From: JBNPEO01 sp050490315
GTDB taxonomy: Bacteria > Actinomycetota > Actinomycetes > Actinomycetales > Micrococcaceae
NCBI RefSeq assembly: GCF_050490315.1
Contig: NZ_JBNPEO010000003.1
Span: forward strand, 1-64,000
Reading direction: 5' to 3'
DNA: 64,000 bases
Positions 55,729-64,000 of the stretch are shown here, piece after piece. The notes under the pieces were generated by a model, which searched no databases, was not told where the DNA came from, and worked only from the letters and a program-made list of their open reading frames with translations. Position numbers and translations under genes: made by a program. Numbering within the stretch: the stretch's first letter is position 1; every line of letters begins with the position of its first letter.

Positions 55729-56086
55729 CGGTCCTTCTTTCACAAATCAGGCCGCATCGAATGACGCAGCCGTGTCCAGTGACGATACCAATCACAACGC
55801 CCAAGGCAAGAGCTAATATTTCGTAACTTTACGCTGAATCTGTAGTCGTGACTTGACTCACTGGTGTGAATTTGTGCAGTAGGGCGCTGTCGTCGCCCAT
55901 TTGAGGGTGTGAAAAGGGGCCGTTAAATGGCTGAGTGGGGGCGGTCCCCAACAAACCGCCACCACTCATCCCCCCAATATGATCAGACCGTCAGCGTCTC
56001 CTTAACCTAGGAACAAACGCGGCAAGCACGGATTCACATATTCATGATTGTTCCACGTTCTAATGAATCCGTGAATTGTATTACGA
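55729..56086. other. Intergenic region with hairpin
   Basis: 358 bases without a gene. It holds the promoter of the amino-acid importer on the minus strand and the end of the HTH/membrane operon. TGAGTGG (55932-55938) and GGCGGT (55940-55945) pair with ACCGCC (55955-55960) and CCACTCA (55962-55968) around a 9-nt loop with one mismatch, a likely terminator of that operon. No riboswitch was recognised. Confidence 0.5.
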
Positions 56087-56815
56087 TCACTGTTTCATAA
56101 CCCTTTGTGAGTGGGCCCACCAGCGGCTCAGACCAATGCCACCCAAGCCCAGCACAATCAAAAGAATGCTGCCGTAATTAAGCGCAATCTGAATACTCCA
56201 TTGATTCAGCTGGGGGACTGGATTGATGCCGGCTAGGAGCATCATCAGCAACCCGGCCCCCAGTACAGCAGTACTTACGCGAAAGATGGCGGGAAGCCCA
56301 CCACGAACCACTCGCCACGCAGCCGGCAGCAGTACTGCTGCAACGTAGGCCGGATAAAGCCTGCCCGCGGCCGCATAAATCTCATAACAGACCGCATTAA
56401 CAGGGTTACGGTCACTAATGCCGTCCATGCCCAAACCGGTGCCCGACGTGTCCATCAACAGGAATGTTGCAAGAACCGCCACGGACATAACGGCCAACAC
56501 GATCAGTCCCGGTGGCCCCACCAGCGCGCGGTGCGCCCGCGAGGAGCCAAAAGCTCGCGCAATCCGTGCACCGCCAAGCACTACGGCCGCGAAAACCACG
56601 TAACGCAGGATGAGGTTCACATAATTGCTACTGCCTAGGAGCGAATCAAAAAAGAAGTATGGGCCCCGGATACTCAACAGTACGGCTAGGCCGGAGAGTA
56701 CAAAGATCCAAAACATCAACGGATTGCGGCCTTGAAGCAGACTTGGCACCCGTAATCCAGCCAAGATGATGCATACAGCGAAGCAAGCCCACTCCAACAG
56801 GGATCCGGTATCCAT
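56087..56815 (-). CDS. Seven-helix membrane protein of unknown function
   Basis: 242 residues from ATG 56815, which shares its A with the stop of the upstream HTH gene (TAATG), so translation must be coupled. An earlier start at 56833 is less likely. I count seven hydrophobic segments, the first at ~5-20 and the last near 212-232, with short loops and a basic tail (WWAHSQRVMKQ). There are no catalytic or transporter motifs. It is loosely like the integral-membrane halves of MAB_1171c-type actinobacterial proteins, but I cannot name it. Confidence 0.65.
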   Translation of the reverse strand: MDTGSLLEWACFAVCIILAGLRVPSLLQGRNPLMFWIFVLSGLAVLLSIRGPYFFFDSLLGSSNYVNLILRYVVFAAVVLGGARIARAFGSSRAHRALVGPPGLIVLAVMSVAVLATFLLMDTSGTGLGMDGISDRNPVNAVCYEIYAAAGRLYPAYVAAVLLPAAWRVVRGGLPAIFRVSTAVLGAGLLMMLLAGINPVPQLNQWSIQIALNYGSILLIVLGLGGIGLSRWWAHSQRVMKQ

Positions 56816-57558
56816 TAGCCTAGGTGCTCCCAAATCTGCTCACGTTGAGCGATATCTTGTTCTTGTTTGCGTAGCGTGCGGCTCATGACTTGCAAACGGT
56901 CCGCCGCAAGTTGGGCTAATTCCGAATCTGGGATGCGTGCTAAAGCTTTCTCACGTGCGTGCTCCGGCCAGCTCGCCTCCTGTGGAGTGATGAGCTCGGT
57001 CACCACCAGTGCGCTGGCAGGGCCAAGTCCTGCCAGCCTGGCCGTTGAAACAGCTAGCTCCGGGGCTAGGCGGTTGGCACTGAGCTGGGCGGAAAAGTTT
57101 TGTGGGGCAACCCCCATGGTGGCGGAGACCTGCTGCCTAATTTCACCGGTATCCACTGCGTCAACCCAGTTGCGCACTGATTGCGAGTGCGGGATCGGTG
57201 TTAATGCGGGGACTTCGAGTTGATCGGGCCAAGGCTTGGCGTTCGCCCGGCTTAGCCTTTTGGCCAGATCAGCCAATAAATCCTCGGTACTGATCTGGCT
57301 GAGGAGCTCGGCGTCGGTGGGCTGCTGGTGGCTTGTGAGAAGGTCGCGGTAGCCGTCAAAGCACGCCAGCTCGGCCAGCGGATTCAATCCGTAGGCCCGT
57401 GCAATTGCCACAACGGTGGATTCGGTGACTTTGCCGCGAACTAGTTGTTGGGCCAAGGTGGTCCGTTTGATGCCTGCAGCGCGGCAGACCTCCGAGGTGG
57501 TCGCCCCCTCGGCTACCCCGTTGAGCCAATTTTGGAAGGCGCGGGAACTCAAAGACAT
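56815..57558 (-). CDS. Helix-turn-helix protein partnered with the membrane gene
   Basis: 247 residues from ATG 57558, with GGAAG upstream. The N-terminal ~55 residues, SRAFQNWLNGVAEGATTSEV and AGIKRTTLAQQLVRGKVTES, form an XRE-like helix-turn-helix followed by VVAIARAYGLNPLAELACF. A second, similar unit may occur at ~125-185 (VRNWVDAVDTGEIRQQVSAT, NFSAQLSANRLAPELAVSTARLAGL), as if the domain were duplicated. The C-terminus is helical (QVMSRTLRKQEQDIAQREQ). It probably binds DNA and is physically coupled to the membrane protein. The function is unknown. Confidence 0.65.
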   Translation of the reverse strand: MSLSSRAFQNWLNGVAEGATTSEVCRAAGIKRTTLAQQLVRGKVTESTVVAIARAYGLNPLAELACFDGYRDLLTSHQQPTDAELLSQISTEDLLADLAKRLSRANAKPWPDQLEVPALTPIPHSQSVRNWVDAVDTGEIRQQVSATMGVAPQNFSAQLSANRLAPELAVSTARLAGLGPASALVVTELITPQEASWPEHAREKALARIPDSELAQLAADRLQVMSRTLRKQEQDIAQREQIWEHLG

Positions 57559-57750
57559 TAGCAACTTCCGGAAGGGATCAGGGGGACGCAAATTGATTTT
57601 ACTCGACGGCAGATTGTGGTCTAAGGTTATTTATCGAAGCCCGCTGTTACGGATACCCCCCAAGTTCGTACCGGCGGGTTTCTTTATGCCCTCTGCGGAT
57701 TTGACCCTGGCTTGGTACTGGCGATGCTAGGACGGTGAAAGAATTGAGCC

Positions 57751-59406
57751 ATGACGGCAACGCTTGTGGCCCGGGATTTGTCCGCCGGCCATTCCCACCG
57801 ATCCCTTTTTAATAACCTCTCTCTCACTGTAGCTCCAGGCGATGTTGTGGGGGTTGTGGGGGCCAATGGTGCGGGCAAATCGACTTTACTGAGTGTGCTT
57901 TCCGGACATCTGGAACCACTCGGTGGAACCGTTCAGTTGGCTCCGGCTGACGCTTTTGTTGGCTGGTTGCCCCAAGAACACGATCGAATTCCTGGTGAGG
58001 ACATCGCTGGCTATATTGCCCGCCGCACCGGCTGCGCCGCTGCCACCGAAGCCATGGAAGCTGGAGCCGAAGCGCTCGCAGCCGGAGCCCCCGGCTCCGA
58101 TGACGAATACACCCTCGCTTTTGACCGCTGGATGGCATCCGGTGCCGCAGATTTAGAGGACAGAATCCCTGCAGTGTTGGCAGATCTGGGACTAGATCTG
58201 CCGATGGACTCGCCTATGACCGGACTTTCTGGCGGCCAGGTGGCGCGCGTAGCGCTCGCAGCCCTGTTGTTGAGCCGCTTTGACATCGCACTTCTAGATG
58301 AACCCACCAACGATCTGGACCTGGATGGTTTGGAACGGCTTGAGAAGTTCATTGCCGGCCAGCGTGGTGGTGTGGTGCTGGTGTCGCATGATCGTGAGTT
58401 CCTCTCCCGTTCGGTGAACAGGATTGTGGAGCTGGACTTGGCCCAAAACTCGGTGGCAGTTTATGACGGTGGCTACGATTCCTACCTCGAAGAACGTGCG
58501 GTGGCACGCAGGCATGCTCGCGAACGCTATGAAGAGTTCGCCAACACCAAAGCGGATCTAGTAGCCAGAGCGCGGACGCAGCGCGAGTGGAGTTCCCAAG
58601 GTGTCCGGAATGCGATGAAAAAGAGCCCGGACAATGACAAGATTCGCCGGGCTGCGAGTACCGAATCTTCAGAGAAGCAAGCCCAAAAAGTGCGCCAAAT
58701 GGAGTCCCGAATTGCCCGCCTCGATGAGGTTGAAGAGCCTCGTAAAGAGTGGCAGCTGCAATTCACTATTGGTCAGGCACCACGGTCCAGTTCCGTAGTT
58801 GCCACACTGCGGGACGTAGTGGCTCACCAAGGTGACTTCACCTTAGGGCCGGTGAATTTGCAGGTCAACGCTGGCGAACGGATTGGGATAACCGGTCCCA
58901 ACGGGGCCGGTAAGTCCACGCTGTTGCGGTTACTTTTGGGCCGGCAAACCCCGGACGACGGCGAAGCGTCCTTGGGTGCCTCCGTTGCCATCGGCGAAAT
59001 CGACCAAGCCCGTGGCGCGCTCGCGCCCGAGCTGGACCTAAGTACCGCCGTGGAAGCCCAATTGCCGGAGTATTCCGCAGCCGAAGTACGCACTCTGCTG
59101 GCGAAATTTGGCCTCAAAGCTGATCACACCAATCGTCGGGTGGAGCTTTTGTCACCCGGAGAGCGAACCCGTGCTGGATTGGCATTGTTGCAAGCACGTG
59201 GCGTGAACCTGCTGGTCCTTGATGAGCCCACCAACCACTTGGACTTGCCCGCGATCGAGCAGCTTGAAGAAGCCCTTGAAAGCTATGACGGAGCGCTGCT
59301 TTTGGTGACACATGACAGGCGTTTGTTGGACACCGTCCGGCTAGATGTCCGTTGGGAAGTCGCGGCGGGGCGCGTTACGGAGAACACTTCAGGAGCAAGC
59401 AGATGA
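57751..59406 (+). CDS. ABC-F family ATP-binding protein
   Basis: 551 residues with two ABC domains and no membrane segments. Domain 1 has GANGAGKSTLLSVL, LSGGQVARVALAAL and IALLDEPTNDLDL; domain 2 has GPNGAGKSTLLRLL, LSPGERTRAGLALL and LLVLDEPTNHLDL. The charged linker between them (~245-330) is the usual ABC-F connector. These proteins act on ribosomes, as translation factors or antibiotic-resistance ATPases; the subtype cannot be told here. It overlaps the next gene by four bases. Confidence 0.9.
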   Translation: MTATLVARDLSAGHSHRSLFNNLSLTVAPGDVVGVVGANGAGKSTLLSVLSGHLEPLGGTVQLAPADAFVGWLPQEHDRIPGEDIAGYIARRTGCAAATEAMEAGAEALAAGAPGSDDEYTLAFDRWMASGAADLEDRIPAVLADLGLDLPMDSPMTGLSGGQVARVALAALLLSRFDIALLDEPTNDLDLDGLERLEKFIAGQRGGVVLVSHDREFLSRSVNRIVELDLAQNSVAVYDGGYDSYLEERAVARRHARERYEEFANTKADLVARARTQREWSSQGVRNAMKKSPDNDKIRRAASTESSEKQAQKVRQMESRIARLDEVEEPRKEWQLQFTIGQAPRSSSVVATLRDVVAHQGDFTLGPVNLQVNAGERIGITGPNGAGKSTLLRLLLGRQTPDDGEASLGASVAIGEIDQARGALAPELDLSTAVEAQLPEYSAAEVRTLLAKFGLKADHTNRRVELLSPGERTRAGLALLQARGVNLLVLDEPTNHLDLPAIEQLEEALESYDGALLLVTHDRRLLDTVRLDVRWEVAAGRVTENTSGASR

Positions 59407-61316
59407 GTATGGACCGTGTGGCATGGAGTTCCTTGCACAACCTGACCCGCGCCAAATCAGGCAGCACGCCGTTTACTAAAGCGACTCTCAAACGAGTTCT
59501 CAAATTCGCCGTTCCGCACCGCAACCGGCTTATTGCCTTTATTTTGTTGTCCATTGTGGCGGCGGTGCTGGCTGTAGCCACCCCGGTGCTTGCTGGAAAA
59601 GTAGTGGACGCGATTGTTGCTCGCACTGATTTCAATGTGATCTTGTGGCTCGCGATCATGATTGCCGTCGTGGCAATTGTTGAGGCAGGGGTGGGCTTAC
59701 TGGTCAGGTGGCTGTCCTCGATGATCGGTGAAGGTGTGATTGTGGACCTGCGTACTGCAGTGTTTGATCACGTCCAGAAAATGCCGATCGCCTTTTTCAC
59801 GCGCACCCGTACTGGTGCCTTGGTGAGCCGGCTGAACAATGATGTGATCGGCGCCCAAGCAGCATTTGCCGGCACCTTGTCCGGTGTGGTGAGTAACGTC
59901 GTCGCACTGGTACTGACGTTGATAGTGATGCTGGATAAGTCCTGGCTGGTCACGGTGCTCGCCATGATTCTGTTGCCGATCTTTTTGATTCCGGCACGGC
60001 GGATGGGTTCCCGTCTGGCCGATTTGCGGCGGGAATCGGCTGCGCACAATGCCGCTATGGGTACCCAAATGACAGAGCGTTTTTCTGCCCCGGGCGCCAC
60101 TCTGGTGAAGCTCTTTGGCCGTCCCGACGAGGAATCCCGCGAATTCGCGCTGCGGGCTGAACGGGTGCGTGACATTGGGGTGCGTACAGCGATGCTCCAG
60201 TTCACCTTTGTGACAGCACTGACGCTGGTCTCCGCGCTGGCGCTTTCACTGGTGTACGGCTTGGGCGGTTGGCTTGCCCTGGGCGGCCAGTTGGCACCGG
60301 GTGACGTGGTGGTTTTGGCTTTGTTGCTGACCCGTTTGTACGCCCCACTGACCTCTCTTTCGAATGCCCGCTTGGAAATTATGAGCGCGCTGGTCAGCTT
60401 TGAACGGGTGTTTGAGATTCTGGACCTCAAGCCGCTGATTGAGGCGAAACCGAACGCTCGGAGTGCACCGCAGGGACCGCTCGCGGTGGAGTTTAAGGAC
60501 GTGCGTTTCTCTTACCCGGCGGCGGACAAGGTTTCTTTGGCTTCCCTTGAGGACGTGTCCATTTTGGATACTCGCGGTGGAGAAGAGGTACTTCACGGCA
60601 TCAGTTTCCGGGTTGAGCCGGGCCAAACCGTTGCGTTGGTAGGGTCCTCTGGCGCCGGAAAGTCCACTATTGCGCAGCTTCTGAGCCGCCTGTACGACGT
60701 CGATTCCGGGGCCGTGCTGTTGGGTGGAAGTACGCCAGGGGCCGGCGTAGATGTGCGTGATTTGAGTTTCGAATCATTGCGTCAGTCGATGGGAATGGTC
60801 ACCCAAGACGGGCACTTGTTCCATGAGACGCTTGCCTCAAACCTACGTTTGGCCCGGCCTGATGCCACTGACGAAGAGATGTGGGACGTGCTGCGCCAGG
60901 CCCGGCTTGAGGACATGGTGCGGTCTTTGCCGGATGGTTTGGAAACAGTGGTGGGGGAGCGCGGCTATCGGCTTTCCGGTGGTGAGCGTCAGCGTTTGAC
61001 GATTGCACGGCTGTTGATTGTGCAGCCTCGGATTGTGATTCTCGATGAGGCAACCGCCGCGCTGGATTCCAGCAATGAGGCCGCCGTGCAGGCCGCCCTC
61101 GGGGTGGCGTTGGAAGGCCGCACCGCCGTTGTTATTGCTCACCGGCTGTCCACTATTCGTGCCGCTGACGCCATCTTGGTGGTGGAGGGCGGAAACATTG
61201 TGGAACGTGGAACGCACACTGAGCTGTTGGCGCTGGGCGGCAGATATGCGGAGCTCTACAACACACAGTTCGCTGAGGCTACATCGGTGGCGGAAGAGGC
61301 ATTGCCAGAAATCTAG
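59403..61316 (+). CDS. ABC exporter with fused permease and ATPase domains
   Basis: 637 residues from ATG 59403 within ATGA, overlapping the ABC-F stop. The membrane domain (~35-330) has about six segments, and MPIAFFTRTRTGALVSRLNNDV is the typical coupling segment. The ATPase has VGSSGAGKSTIAQLLSRLYD, LSGGERQRLTIARLL and RIVILDEATAALD. Homodimers of this type export drugs, lipids or peptides. Linkage to an ABC-F gene suggests a drug-handling pair, which is inference. Confidence 0.92.
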   Translation: MSMDRVAWSSLHNLTRAKSGSTPFTKATLKRVLKFAVPHRNRLIAFILLSIVAAVLAVATPVLAGKVVDAIVARTDFNVILWLAIMIAVVAIVEAGVGLLVRWLSSMIGEGVIVDLRTAVFDHVQKMPIAFFTRTRTGALVSRLNNDVIGAQAAFAGTLSGVVSNVVALVLTLIVMLDKSWLVTVLAMILLPIFLIPARRMGSRLADLRRESAAHNAAMGTQMTERFSAPGATLVKLFGRPDEESREFALRAERVRDIGVRTAMLQFTFVTALTLVSALALSLVYGLGGWLALGGQLAPGDVVVLALLLTRLYAPLTSLSNARLEIMSALVSFERVFEILDLKPLIEAKPNARSAPQGPLAVEFKDVRFSYPAADKVSLASLEDVSILDTRGGEEVLHGISFRVEPGQTVALVGSSGAGKSTIAQLLSRLYDVDSGAVLLGGSTPGAGVDVRDLSFESLRQSMGMVTQDGHLFHETLASNLRLARPDATDEEMWDVLRQARLEDMVRSLPDGLETVVGERGYRLSGGERQRLTIARLLIVQPRIVILDEATAALDSSNEAAVQAALGVALEGRTAVVIAHRLSTIRAADAILVVEGGNIVERGTHTELLALGGRYAELYNTQFAEATSVAEEALPEI

Positions 61317-61732
61317 TGGGCGCCGGTGGTGTTGCTGTTGGTGCGAAGCCGGGGGAGCACATGATCGGTCAGGAGCGGGGCGAGATCGTCAGGCAGCGGT
61401 GCGTCGAGGTCTAGCCAGCGTAGTTCTGCGATCTCTGCCGAGGCAGTGGCGCTCCACGTGCCAGGAGCGGTGAAAACGGTGGCTTGAATGTCTGTGGCAG
61501 CCTCGTTAGCGGCGTCGGCGAGCCAGACGTCAAGGAGTTCCAGATCCTCGGCGGGGATGCTGATGCCCACCTCTTCTTGCAGCTCACGGGACGCAGCTTG
61601 GGCCGCGGTCTCGCCGGTTTCCGGTTTGCCGCCGGGGTGCATAAATTTTTCGGTTCCGCGTTTCCGGACGGTCAGCAGCCGGCCCTGTTCGTCAAAAACG
61701 CACACTGCAGAGACAACAATCAGATCTTTCAC
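61313..61732 (-). CDS. Nudix hydrolase
   Basis: 139 residues. The Nudix box is GGKPETGETAAQAASRELQE with EVGI following, carrying all metal-binding Glu residues. VVSAVCVFDEQGRLLTVRKR precedes it. The substrate is unknown; the MutT-like short form suggests a nucleotide diphosphate. The GTG start at 61732 overlaps the DUF6314 stop by four bases, and the tail overlaps the exporter stop on the other strand. Confidence 0.92.
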   Translation of the reverse strand: MKDLIVVSAVCVFDEQGRLLTVRKRGTEKFMHPGGKPETGETAAQAASRELQEEVGISIPAEDLELLDVWLADAANEAATDIQATVFTAPGTWSATASAEIAELRWLDLDAPLPDDLAPLLTDHVLPRLRTNSNTTGAH

Positions 61733-62160
61733 CGGTTCAGCCTACGGTGCAGCACGCTGTCCAAGCGAAGCAGCTTCGACGGGCCTGTGACGTCCCACCG
61801 GAAACGGAATGAATCCTCGTCCATGCGTTCGTAGTTCACCCGGTAGAGATCGTTGACGCACAAGTGTTCGGCCTGTTCCTGCCCAAACTTGAAGGACATA
61901 CGGTGGAAGGGTTTCCCATCGGTGAAGAACATGTCCAGCGCGGAGGTGTCTTCGCACGGATACAGAAGATATTCGCGGAACGCCGGCGAGCTGTGCCCCG
62001 CCCAGCGCAGTGTGCCGTTTTCGCGGTAGCGGAGACCGCCGTCGGGCAGTGGTGTGTAATGTGCGACGCCGGTGAACTCGCCATGAGTGCCCGAGGCGCG
62101 GTCCCAGAGTTCGCGGCTGAGCGTCCACTCGCCGAGGAGCCAATCGCTAAGATTCGTCAC
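61729..62160 (-). CDS. DUF6314 family protein
   Basis: 143 residues. LLGEWTLSRELWDRASG, YRENGTLRWAG, REYLLYPCEDTSALDMFFTDG and HLCVNDLYRVNYERMDEDSFRFRW are the DUF6314 pattern, a lipocalin-like beta barrel of unknown ligand. It begins 28 bases downstream of the tRNA-Arg gene on the same strand and is translationally coupled to the Nudix gene (GTGA). Confidence 0.82.
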   Translation of the reverse strand: MTNLSDWLLGEWTLSRELWDRASGTHGEFTGVAHYTPLPDGGLRYRENGTLRWAGHSSPAFREYLLYPCEDTSALDMFFTDGKPFHRMSFKFGQEQAEHLCVNDLYRVNYERMDEDSFRFRWDVTGPSKLLRLDSVLHRRLNR

Positions 62161-62187
62161 CGGTGTAGTTTACGACGGGTCAAGATT

Positions 62188-62263
62188 TGGTGCCCTCGAT
62201 TGGAATCGAACCAACGACACCGGCTTTAGGAGAGCCGTGCTCTATCCACTGAGCTACGAGGGC
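62188..62263 (-). tRNA. tRNA-Arg (anticodon CCT)
   Basis: A complete 76-base cloverleaf with encoded CCA. The acceptor stem GCCCTCG pairs with CGAGGGC; the D arm is GCTCAGTGGATAGAGC. The anticodon stem CGGCT/AGCCG encloses loop CTCCTAA with anticodon CCT; the T arm is TTGG-TTCGATT-CCAA. It reads AGG codons. Confidence 0.97.
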
Positions 62264-62459
62264 TGGGCCCGGACTTTGCACCGTCGGCTTTCGCCAACCG
62301 GTCTGTCCGGACACGCCTACCAGCATATACGGTGAGAACGCCGAGCTGTGTTTGCCAGCACCTCGCGGCCGGCTGTGACACACAAATGTCAGCTGGCGGT
62401 CTGGGCTAAGCCAAAGATGCCCCGCGTTCCACTGAAAGTACCGCTGCTCACGGCACTGG

Positions 62460-62578
62460 CAACTCGAGTGTTGATCGGAGCAGGAGGTGCAGGTGCCGCC
62501 GTGTTTGGTTTTGTTCCAGAAGATGCCGGTTCACCGCTGCACTATGCCGGGGCCGTGACGTACTTTGAAGGTTGCTAG
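62460..62578 (+). pseudogene. Possible remnant of a DUF998-type membrane protein
   Basis: An open frame ending at 62578 carries VLIGAGGAGAAVFGFVPEDA followed by GSPLHYAGAVTYF. This resembles the conserved G-L-FPED-LH-LGA block of DUF998 membrane proteins, in a fragment too short to function. The rest of the 62264-62574 gap between the tRNA and the lipoprotein gene shows no gene. The match is by eye and may be chance. Confidence 0.3.
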
Positions 62579-62994
62579 CCGAGTGTTTTGAGGCAGTCGC
62601 GGTACTCGGTGAGTGTGGTTCCACCGCCGCAGCCGAGGTCTTTTGGAGTGAGGACGGTGGTGCTGTCATCGCCGATCACCTGAAGCGGCAAGTCGATCTC
62701 GGGGTCGCCGCCGGCGGCTGTCACAAGGGCTCGAAAAGACGTATCCAACAGCGTCTTTAGTTCCGCGGGATCAGAAGTGTTGGCATGGACCCCTAAGAAT
62801 CCGGTTCTTCCCATCCCTGCGGTGGTTTTGTATTCGGATTCCACGCTCTGAACGTGGTCCAGTGATTGGACAGCCGACTGGTATTTGGCAGCCATATCTG
62901 CGTCAGAGGGAGCCTTTGCGCCCATACCGCACGCGGATAAAATCATTGCCAAGATTCCCATAATCACCAGTGTAGGTAGTGGTCTTATTTTCAT
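62575..62994 (-). CDS. Small lipoprotein, function unknown
   Basis: 139 residues. A signal peptide with lipobox MILSAC anchors it outside the membrane. The mature part has two further Cys residues, near DLGCGGGTTLTEYRDCLKT at the C-terminus, that could form a disulfide. I recognise no family. It lies 18 bases downstream of the alpha/beta hydrolase gene on the same strand, so they are probably cotranscribed. Confidence 0.7.
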   Translation of the reverse strand: MKIRPLPTLVIMGILAMILSACGMGAKAPSDADMAAKYQSAVQSLDHVQSVESEYKTTAGMGRTGFLGVHANTSDPAELKTLLDTSFRALVTAAGGDPEIDLPLQVIGDDSTTVLTPKDLGCGGGTTLTEYRDCLKTLG

Positions 62995-63012
62995 ACAGTG
63001 CTCCTAGTGCTC

Positions 63013-64000
63013 CTATTGCTCCCGGCCAATGCCAGAGACACTCGAATGGACCTCGGAATCACCACTACTAAAAAACTGTTGCGTTGAATCCTTGCTGCTG
63101 TAGTCGGCCAGCGGACCATGGCCTTCATTCTCGCGAACGGAATTGGTGTAATTGTTGTAGCTGTGGTTGCCAGTGACATCCGTAGCCCCAACTCCTGGCG
63201 GATCGGGAAGTGTCACTATCGAGGCATCATTGCGTGATGGCCAGGCCGGTGAAGCGGCATTGGAATTTCCCAAATCTAAGCGCGGCACCACGTCGTGTTG
63301 ATGCTGGATTGCCAAAGTGTCCACCGAGTCTGGCACACGCGCAGAGTCAATTGGCGCTCCGTAAGTCACCAGGTTGGTGACATTAAAGCGCTCGCGGAAG
63401 TCGTCGTCGGCCGCTAACGCTGCGGCCGTCATGCCGCCCTGCGAGTGCCCCACCAACATCACTGGCGCGCCCTCCGGAATGCCAGCTTTTTTCATTGCCA
63501 GCTCAACGGCTTCAGAGGAAGTAGACATACTCCCTGAGGCCGATTGAACATTACCCACGGTATCCATCGGGTTTGTGCCGGAGCGGACATTCCACTCTGA
63601 AGTGCCTGGGATGCTCACAATGTAGGCTGGCCCGTTGCCGTTGTCCACGCTAGTGATTCGAATTGCGGCATCAGGGGTGCCAGTCTTGCCATTGTCACCA
63701 TATGTGGCGGAGACCCCGCTCAAGATTGAGGCAAGATCTGTCGGTGCAGGTGTGTTGTTTCGGCCGTTTTGGCGGGGTCCGTCACCTACACCAACCTCAG
63801 TGGGGGCAGTGGCCGTGGGGGTGCCGTCGTCGAGAACATGTGGCTGAATCAAGCCCAAGGTGCCGATGGTTGTCAGTAGATTCTGCTGGCCGGTAGCAAT
63901 CTGTAGGCCCGAGGCGACAAGCTCGGTGGTGGACGGCGGCTCACCTGTTTTTGCAAAGTTCCAGAGCAAATCGCCCACATTTCCAAAGTTCTTTGCCTGA
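63013..64000 (-). CDS. Alpha/beta hydrolase, lipase-like (partial, runs off right edge)
   Basis: The reading frame is still open at base 64000, so the N-terminus is missing. About 329 residues are seen. The nucleophile elbow is VMLVGHSQGGMTAAAL; a likely catalytic Asp is in QHQHDVVPRLD and a His in VTGNHSYNNYTNSV, the order of a lipase or esterase triad. YIVSIPGTSEW precedes them. Part of the region resembles the PE-PPE/esterase-like secreted hydrolases of actinobacteria. Location and substrate cannot be given without the N-terminus. The ORF continues upstream beyond the window. Confidence 0.8.
   Translation of the reverse strand, partial: QAKNFGNVGDLLWNFAKTGEPPSTTELVASGLQIATGQQNLLTTIGTLGLIQPHVLDDGTPTATAPTEVGVGDGPRQNGRNNTPAPTDLASILSGVSATYGDNGKTGTPDAAIRITSVDNGNGPAYIVSIPGTSEWNVRSGTNPMDTVGNVQSASGSMSTSSEAVELAMKKAGIPEGAPVMLVGHSQGGMTAAALAADDDFRERFNVTNLVTYGAPIDSARVPDSVDTLAIQHQHDVVPRLDLGNSNAASPAWPSRNDASIVTLPDPPGVGATDVTGNHSYNNYTNSVRENEGHGPLADYSSKDSTQQFFSSGDSEVHSSVSGIGREQ

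Overview
The window looks like a chromosomal segment of a high-GC Gram-positive bacterium of the Micrococcaceae (Arthrobacter-like). The evidence is gene content and style: DUF3263, DUF3027, DUF6457 and DUF6314 proteins, a WXG100 protein, a LytR_C protein, an XPB helicase with its helicase-associated partner, a ThrE exporter, a CIRCE-controlled groEL without an adjacent groES, actinobacterial-type cell-wall hydrolases behind ydaO riboswitches, and frequent GTG and TTG starts. No species can be fixed from the sequence alone.

Bases 1-9,200 are accessory DNA. They open with the 3' end of an ISL3-type transposase and its terminal repeat, followed by about 1.2 kb without a gene. Next come a protein with a HIRAN-like domain plus repeated helix-turn-helix units, a subtilisin-like protease with an AAA+ ATPase partner (IetS/IetA type, known as a plasmid-stability and antiphage pair), a divergent SIR2-domain protein with a GAF-like C-terminus, and one or two tiny genes. 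A 3' tRNA fragment at about 9,040-9,081 and a perfect 29-bp palindrome close the region. The simplest reading is a tRNA-integrated defence island.

From 9,290 on the window is ordinary chromosome. It holds a Dps protein and an SDR oxidoreductase; a tandem glycine riboswitch ahead of gcvP-gcvT-gcvH-glyA with sdaA behind; a Fem-type peptidoglycan bridge enzyme and the ThrE exporter; a siderophore-interacting protein and ung; DUF3263, LytR_C and an amino-acid-type binding lipoprotein; groEL behind two CIRCE operators; an RNase H fusion; a lone WXG100 protein; a PhoPR-like two-component system; a lysE/lysG pair; and the XPB helicase pair, a cold-shock protein, DUF3027, serC and a DtxR-family regulator.

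From 40.1 to 43.4 kb are three secreted cell-wall hydrolases, the first two behind separate c-di-AMP (ydaO) riboswitches. Then come an HNH nuclease, a molybdenum-cofactor and formate-dehydrogenase-like cluster (mobA-DUF6457, moeA, fdhF-like, fdhD), a GH38 alpha-mannosidase, a polar amino-acid ABC importer, an unrecognised HTH/seven-helix membrane pair, an ABC-F protein and an ABC exporter, a Nudix hydrolase with a DUF6314 protein, tRNA-Arg(CCT), a small lipoprotein and a partial alpha/beta hydrolase running off the right edge.

Two themes link the core genes. One is glycine and serine flow (cleavage, interconversion, serine deamination, export, serine synthesis, possibly bridge peptides). The other is cell-wall remodelling under c-di-AMP control. 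The least explained parts are the defence island at the left and the HTH/membrane pair at 56.1-57.6 kb.
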